Assembly (NCBI GenBank): GCA_039199225.1
Contig: JBCCSZ010000332.1
Coordinates: 1-8,403 of the forward strand
DNA length: 8,403 nucleotides
Direction: 5' to 3'
Source: JBCCSZ01 sp039199225
GTDB lineage: Bacteria > Bacteroidota > Bacteroidia > Chitinophagales > Saprospiraceae
Shown: in pieces, positions 7,404 through 8,403 of the stretch
Numbering within the stretch: the stretch's first letter is position 1
How the letters are laid out: each line of letters begins with the position of its first letter
Notes under the pieces: generated by a model
What the model saw: only the letters and a program-made list of their open reading frames with translations
The model's database searches: none
Told to the model about the DNA's origin: nothing
Program-made: the position numbers and the translations under genes

Positions 7404-8300
7404 ATGGATTTCAAAGAACACATCAGGTCTCTTGCTATTTTGGGTAAGATGGAGCAAGCCATCACCGAATTCCGAAATGTCGCTACGGATAATGATCTGA
7501 GAAACTCCCTGCTGAATTTACTAGGCCGACACAACAGGGTGAATACCCGAGAAAGAGATGAGATAGGGACTATTGGGTCCATTAATTCGGAACGGAATAA
7601 GATTCAAATTGCACTTTTTCAATACCTAGACGAATTCAACGTACCTGCGAACTTGCAGTCGGAGGAGGCTGCATTTACCAAGAGGAACATTCCTGGCGCT
7701 GTTGATCATGTAGATGTCCCGCCCGATGCCAGAGAAGTGAAAAAGAAAGTTTTCCTATCCTACAGACACGACGACTCAGAAGTAGCGCTAAAAGTCAAAG
7801 CGTTTTTGGAGGACAACGGCTTGGAGGTTTTGATCGATGTGGAGCAACTAGGGGCCGGCGGCAACATTACCGACTTTATCAAAAAAATGATTCGCAAATC
7901 AGATGCGACGCTTTCGCTGGTATCCACCGAAAGCCTTTCCTCTCCCTGGGTTTCCAAAGAATCTGACTTGACCCTACAAGCCGAAGAATTCCAAGATGGT
8001 ACAAAGTTTTTTACTTGCTCCATAGACAATGAATTTTTTGGCGATGAATTTACCAATGATCGCATAAAGGAAGGGCTGGCAAAGATCAAGGTTTTGAACA
8101 AAGAGAAAGAGGAGCGCCTTGAACTATTGGGTCCTATGGCCAATACCGATGACCTCGATTCAAAAATCAAACGCTACCAGGAATACTTCGGAAGTTTGCC
8201 CAACATTGTCGATCGGCTGAATAATTTCCTAACAGTTGATATCAGCGGAGATAAATTCGAGCCGGGCTTGATGCATGTGATCAATTCTATCAAAGAATAG
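7404..8300 (+). CDS. EAD11-TIR fusion, predicted NAD-consuming conflict effector
   Basis: A 298-residue protein in three parts. Residues 1-78 are an EAD11-like adaptor domain. Residues 79-112 are a loose linker. Residues 113 to about 262 are a TIR domain, followed by a helical end. The TIR domain starts with KKVFLSYRHDD (114-124), has the FLEDNGLEVLIDVEQLGAGGNI region at 134-155 (BB-loop area), the SDATLSLVS strand, and SSPWVSKESDL at 179-189. There W182 and E186 keep the W-x3-E spacing of the catalytic glutamate of NAD-hydrolysing TIRs. The likely activity is NAD+ cleavage or making a cyclic ADP-ribose-type signal, switched on when EADs cluster. This would cause cell death or growth arrest on infection. 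No membrane segment or signal peptide is present. The start fits because the EAD begins at residue 1. Domain calls strong; trigger unknown. Confidence 0.88.
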   Translation: MDFKEHIRSLAILGKMEQAITEFRNVATDNDLRNSLLNLLGRHNRVNTRERDEIGTIGSINSERNKIQIALFQYLDEFNVPANLQSEEAAFTKRNIPGAVDHVDVPPDAREVKKKVFLSYRHDDSEVALKVKAFLEDNGLEVLIDVEQLGAGGNITDFIKKMIRKSDATLSLVSTESLSSPWVSKESDLTLQAEEFQDGTKFFTCSIDNEFFGDEFTNDRIKEGLAKIKVLNKEKEERLELLGPMANTDDLDSKIKRYQEYFGSLPNIVDRLNNFLTVDISGDKFEPGLMHVINSIKE

Positions 8301-8338
8301 CTACCTAAAGCTTACCATTCATCATCTTTTCTTCAGAA

Positions 8339-8365
8339 GGCCAATTCTACTTGACGAATTGGGCC
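8339..8365. terminator. Stem-loop after the EAD-TIR gene, possible terminator
   Basis: CCAATTC at 8341-8347 pairs perfectly with GAATTGG at 8356-8362 across an 8-base loop. GG at 8339-8340 and CC at 8364-8365 can extend the stem past one bulged G. It lies 38 bases after the EAD-TIR stop. No clean run of Ts follows on the plus strand, so it is a weak intrinsic terminator at best. It may serve both this operon and a convergent gene whose stop codon would fall at the edge of the stem. Confidence 0.35.
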
Positions 8366-8403
8366 ACTATGCGTATTTTATAGTCAAGTATCTCATCCAT
8401 CAA
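8347..8403 (-). CDS. Possible C-terminal end of a convergent gene (partial)
   Basis: The minus strand is open from the window edge for 18 codons, ending in TAG at 8347-8349. The peptide LMDEILDYKIRIVAQFVK reads like a natural protein end, with alternating charged and hydrophobic residues. Its stop falls in the stem-loop at 8339-8365, as is common for convergent genes. Eighteen codons are far too few to prove coding or to name a family, and the frame could be open by chance. Confidence 0.3.
   Translation of the reverse strand: MMDEILDYKIRIVAQFVK

Noticed and set aside
7098..8300. The two EAD genes as one gene broken by a frameshift
   Set aside because: Each protein begins with a full EAD at its own ATG and the first ends in a proper tail and stop, so this is a tandem pair of complete genes and not a split one.
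1..8403. CRISPR array, tRNA or rRNA, insertion sequence
   Set aside because: No regularly spaced repeats, cloverleaf or rRNA-like stretches, transposase motifs or flanking inverted repeats with target duplications were seen by eye on either strand.

Overview
The window looks like chromosomal DNA from a Bacteroidota species, most likely from the Saprospiria (Lewinella-like) part of the phylum. The phylum rests on three things. A secreted protein carries a type IX secretion C-terminal sorting domain. Start codons sit in A-rich leaders with few clear Shine-Dalgarno sequences. One promoter fits the Bacteroidota -33/-7 pattern (TTG, 20 bases, TATATTTG). The class-level placement is a guess from overall protein style. 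No RNA genes, insertion sequences or CRISPR arrays are visible.

Layout. Bases 1-304 are AT-rich, hold no gene and contain only weak inverted repeats. On the minus strand at 305-1138 is a membrane-anchored zinc peptidase of the LAS/MepA type. A 367-base gap with a bulged stem-loop follows, then a small secreted DUF4174 protein on the plus strand (1506-1937). It runs tail to tail, 12 bases apart, into a minus-strand series of three genes: a GNAT acetyltransferase (3471-3962), a DUF1801 protein (3023-3394) and a T9SS-sorted secreted protein (1950-2915). Diverging from the GNAT gene is a plus-strand pair, 18 bases apart: a CPBP-type intramembrane protease (best start 4172, end 5143) and a secreted M1-family metallopeptidase (5162-7030).

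The most interesting part is 7034-8300. A Bacteroidota-type promoter precedes a 90-residue protein that is a single effector-associated domain (EAD11-like). After 33 bases comes a 298-residue protein with the same kind of domain fused to a TIR domain that keeps the catalytic glutamate. The two EADs align without gaps at 29 identities over 78 residues, so they look like a paralogous adaptor pair. From known EAD biology, the TIR protein is probably an NAD-cleaving immune or cell-suicide effector recruited by EAD-EAD contact, and the solo EAD is a bridge, a competitor or an inhibitor. No sensor ATPase lies beside the pair inside the window. A possible convergent gene tail and a stem-loop follow it at 8339-8403, so a sensor may be encoded elsewhere.

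The remaining genes look like ordinary envelope, secretion and housekeeping functions. Only the CPBP-M1 pair and the EAD/EAD-TIR pair show firm operon structure.
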